6,497 bases of DNA, from positions 1 through 6,497 of the forward strand of contig SXUH01000397.1 in NCBI GenBank assembly GCA_005791855.1. The letters run 5' to 3'. Each line of letters opens with the position of its first letter. The stretch's first letter is position 1. Position numbers and translations under genes: made by a program. This document shows, piece after piece, positions 5,304-6,497 of the stretch. This stretch comes from Bdellovibrionales bacterium. GTDB lineage: Bacteria; Bdellovibrionota; Bacteriovoracia; Bacteriovoracales; Bacteriovoracaceae. The notes below the pieces were generated by a model that saw nothing but the letters and a program-made list of their open reading frames with translations, was not told the DNA's origin and made no database searches.

Positions 5304-5323
5304 TCCGTCAAAACGTCGACGGA
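5304..5323. promoter_or_regulatory. 20-bp inverted repeat, candidate operator between divergent genes
   Basis: TCCGTC (5304-5309) and GACGGA (5318-5323) are perfect inverted arms around an 8-base centre; a second palindrome, CGTCGACG (5314-5321), is nested in the right half. The element lies in the AT-rich region between the leftward mla operon and the rightward exported-protein gene. It covers the candidate rightward -35 box and lies 8 bp upstream of the leftward one, the right place for a dimeric regulator acting on both. Confidence 0.4.
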
Positions 5324-5345
5324 CTATTTTGCCTATGGGTAAAAT
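5316..5345 (+). promoter_or_regulatory. candidate promoter of the rightward exported-protein gene
   Basis: TCGACG (5316-5321, 4 of 6) is followed after 18 bp by TAAAAT (5340-5345, 5 of 6). Transcription would start near 5352 and give a leader of about 90 bases. A second -10 like hexamer, TACAAT (5373-5378, 5 of 6), lies downstream but has only TTGCGA (5352-5357) at a short 15-bp spacing. Confidence 0.4.
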
Positions 5346-5395
5346 ATGTCTTTGCGAATTCCCAATCCAAGCTACAATGGCTGGTAGGTGGAGGC

Positions 5396-5436
5396 GTCAC
5401 AAGAAGTGACCGAGCCCTTGAAAGACAGGAAGTCTT
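5396..5436 (+). promoter_or_regulatory. two small hairpins in the 5' leader, second exposing the Shine-Dalgarno
   Basis: GTCAC-AAGAA-GTGAC (5396-5410) and AAGAC-AGGAA-GTCTT (5422-5436) are consecutive hairpins, each with a 5-bp stem and a 5-base purine loop, 11 bases apart. The second loop is AGGAA, the only Shine-Dalgarno-like sequence before the ATG at 5443, ending about 12 bases upstream. GGCT (5379-5382) and AGCC (5413-5416) could enclose the first hairpin. The stems are short, so stability is doubtful; a known riboswitch class was not recognised. Confidence 0.3.
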
Positions 5437-5442
5437 CTTAAA

Positions 5443-6497
5443 ATGAGAATCACCAAACCCTTTCTAATGACTCTTTGTGCGGCCAGTGTTCTCGCCGCGC
5501 TCCCAGCCTTCGCCGACCTAATCAATCAGGAAACCTTCAAGACCCACCTCCGCTGGAACCTGAGCGTCCCGAAGGACCAGTTCCACATCATCAAGCGCAG
5601 TGAAACGCTTCACGTTGAAACCGTGAACCTCGAGCTCTTCGAAAAGGTCTCGAAGGAACTGAGCTCCATCACCGCCGACAGCCAGTACATCGATTCGATC
5701 AGCTACTCGAAGGAGAACTTCCCGGCCAGGCCCGCGACCATCGCCATCAAGCTCAGGGACCCGTCCGTCGAACTCTTCTCTTTCTATAGAGACGCGGATA
5801 AGAAGTACATCCTCGACTTCTGGATCAACTCCGACCTCCTCCCGGAGAAGACCGCGGCCGTCCTCCAGAAGCCGCTTCCGTTACCCCAGAAGGCGCCGGC
5901 GAAGCCTCCGGTGAAGGCCGCTCCGGCCGTCACGGACCTCCTGGCCGGACGGAAGACCTCGGCCGCGCCCACCCTCGAGGTCGGAGCGGAGAGCGCGCCG
6001 ACCCGGCCCAACCCGGAGTACCGGGACTTCCGCTACGGGGCGAGCTTCTTCTGGGACTACGCCCCCATGATCCCCCAGCTCGAGAAGGACATCAACATCT
6101 CCTCCAAGGTCCCCGACGCGCTCTATCCGATCCAGGACCGGGTGAACCTCGACGACCCGAAGGAAGCGCACATGCAGCTCTCCATCAACTTCTACCGCGA
6201 GGAGAAGTGGGGACTGCTCAACAAGTCCCTGACCCTCTACTCGAAGAAGTACGGCCGGGACTCGAACCACGTCCTGAACGAGTTCCTCAAGGCGAACGCC
6301 CTCCTCAAGGATAACCTCACCAAGCCGAACCGCGGGATCACCCAGTCGGCCATGGTGCTGCTCGCGAACATCAAGGACCTGACCACCGACTACGAGCTCA
6401 AGTCGGCGATCCTCCGCTACCTCATCCAGTACAACGTGAACGTGAAGGACCAGGTCCGGGCCCTCGAGCTCAACAAGCAGCTCTTCGGCGAGGCCCG
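5443..6497 (+). CDS. exported protein with TPR-like C-terminal part, truncated by window edge
   Basis: An open frame starts at ATG 5443 and runs off the right edge without a stop, giving the first 351 residues. Residues 1-24 are a signal peptide: basic start, hydrophobic core, then PAFA before D25, fitting signal peptidase I and a periplasmic or outer-membrane location. Residues about 33-130 look beta-rich and end in a pattern FSFYRDADKKYILDFWIN (112-129) that recalls AMIN-like domains. A Pro/Ala/Lys linker (about 142-190) follows, which might span periplasm or peptidoglycan. From about 245 on the sequence is mainly helical: MQLSINFYREEKWGLLNKSL and the KSAILRYLIQYNVN region resemble tetratricopeptide repeats, usually protein-binding. 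It is divergent from the mla operon. The first 20 codons are less GC-rich than the rest, as often near starts. No name can be given; TPR proteins of deltaproteobacterial cell-envelope machines are one comparison. Confidence 0.85.
   Translation, partial: MRITKPFLMTLCAASVLAALPAFADLINQETFKTHLRWNLSVPKDQFHIIKRSETLHVETVNLELFEKVSKELSSITADSQYIDSISYSKENFPARPATIAIKLRDPSVELFSFYRDADKKYILDFWINSDLLPEKTAAVLQKPLPLPQKAPAKPPVKAAPAVTDLLAGRKTSAAPTLEVGAESAPTRPNPEYRDFRYGASFFWDYAPMIPQLEKDINISSKVPDALYPIQDRVNLDDPKEAHMQLSINFYREEKWGLLNKSLTLYSKKYGRDSNHVLNEFLKANALLKDNLTKPNRGITQSAMVLLANIKDLTTDYELKSAILRYLIQYNVNVKDQVRALELNKQLFGEA

Noticed and set aside
5335..5409. 24-codon upstream frame in the leader of the exported-protein gene
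   Set aside because: No Shine-Dalgarno sequence before its ATG, and it starts at or before the candidate transcription start; the basic tail looks accidental.
5379..5436. Cyclic-di-GMP (GEMM-type) or other riboswitch in the leader
   Set aside because: Two hairpins invite the idea, but the conserved GEMM core bases and tetraloop-receptor arrangement are not visible.

Overview
The window looks like chromosomal DNA from a GC-rich, diderm (Gram-negative type) bacterium. It carries an Mla-type phospholipid transport system, a lipoprotein, a periplasmic repeat-type protein and a sigma-54-dependent response regulator. The codons strongly prefer G or C at the third position (CTC, AAG, GAG, ATC), and the intergenic stretches are visibly more AT-rich. 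The combination would fit a deltaproteobacterial-type lineage such as Bdellovibrionota or Myxococcota, but this is inference; no marker gene here fixes the taxonomy. No tRNA, rRNA, CRISPR array, insertion sequence or integrase was seen.

Layout. Positions 1-24 look like the right arm and T-tract of a terminator for a gene outside the window. A 75-residue two-helix membrane protein (51-278, +) is followed by a short AT-rich gap with two TTGACA boxes. Then comes a 505-residue NtrC-type response regulator (355-1872, +) with receiver, sigma-54 AAA+ and Fis-type HTH domains. The 266-bp gap after it lies between convergent genes. It holds two inverted repeats and a candidate 23-residue hydrophobic peptide gene (2039-2110, +) with a good Shine-Dalgarno sequence. 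On the minus strand is a short exported protein with six cysteines (2372-2139). It starts at TTG and is driven by its own near-consensus promoter, TTGACC-16-TATAAT.

The core of the window is a compact minus-strand operon from 5232 down to 2434: a small lipoprotein, then mlaE (permease), mlaF (ATPase) and mlaD (MCE-domain substrate-binding subunit). The junctions are ATGA, TGA-CC-ATG and ATGA, so translation is probably coupled throughout. MlaE, MlaF and MlaD together make the inner-membrane lipid-transport complex of the Mla pathway. No mlaA, mlaB or mlaC is present. The lipoprotein is not MlaA-like, and its position makes it a candidate lineage-specific partner of the complex.

An AT-rich 210-bp region (5233-5442) separates this operon from a divergent gene that runs off the right edge (5443-6497, +). 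That gene encodes an exported protein with an N-terminal beta-rich domain, a Pro/Ala/Lys linker and a helical, TPR-like C-terminal part. The divergent region contains candidate promoters in both directions, a 20-bp inverted repeat (5304-5323) over or beside the putative -35 boxes, a pair of ACCGGT palindromes exactly 20 bp apart, and two small hairpins in the rightward leader. No individual gene looks like an obvious new system. The items most worth following are the lipoprotein fused by overlap to mlaE, the cysteine-rich secreted protein, and the 23-residue hydrophobic peptide.
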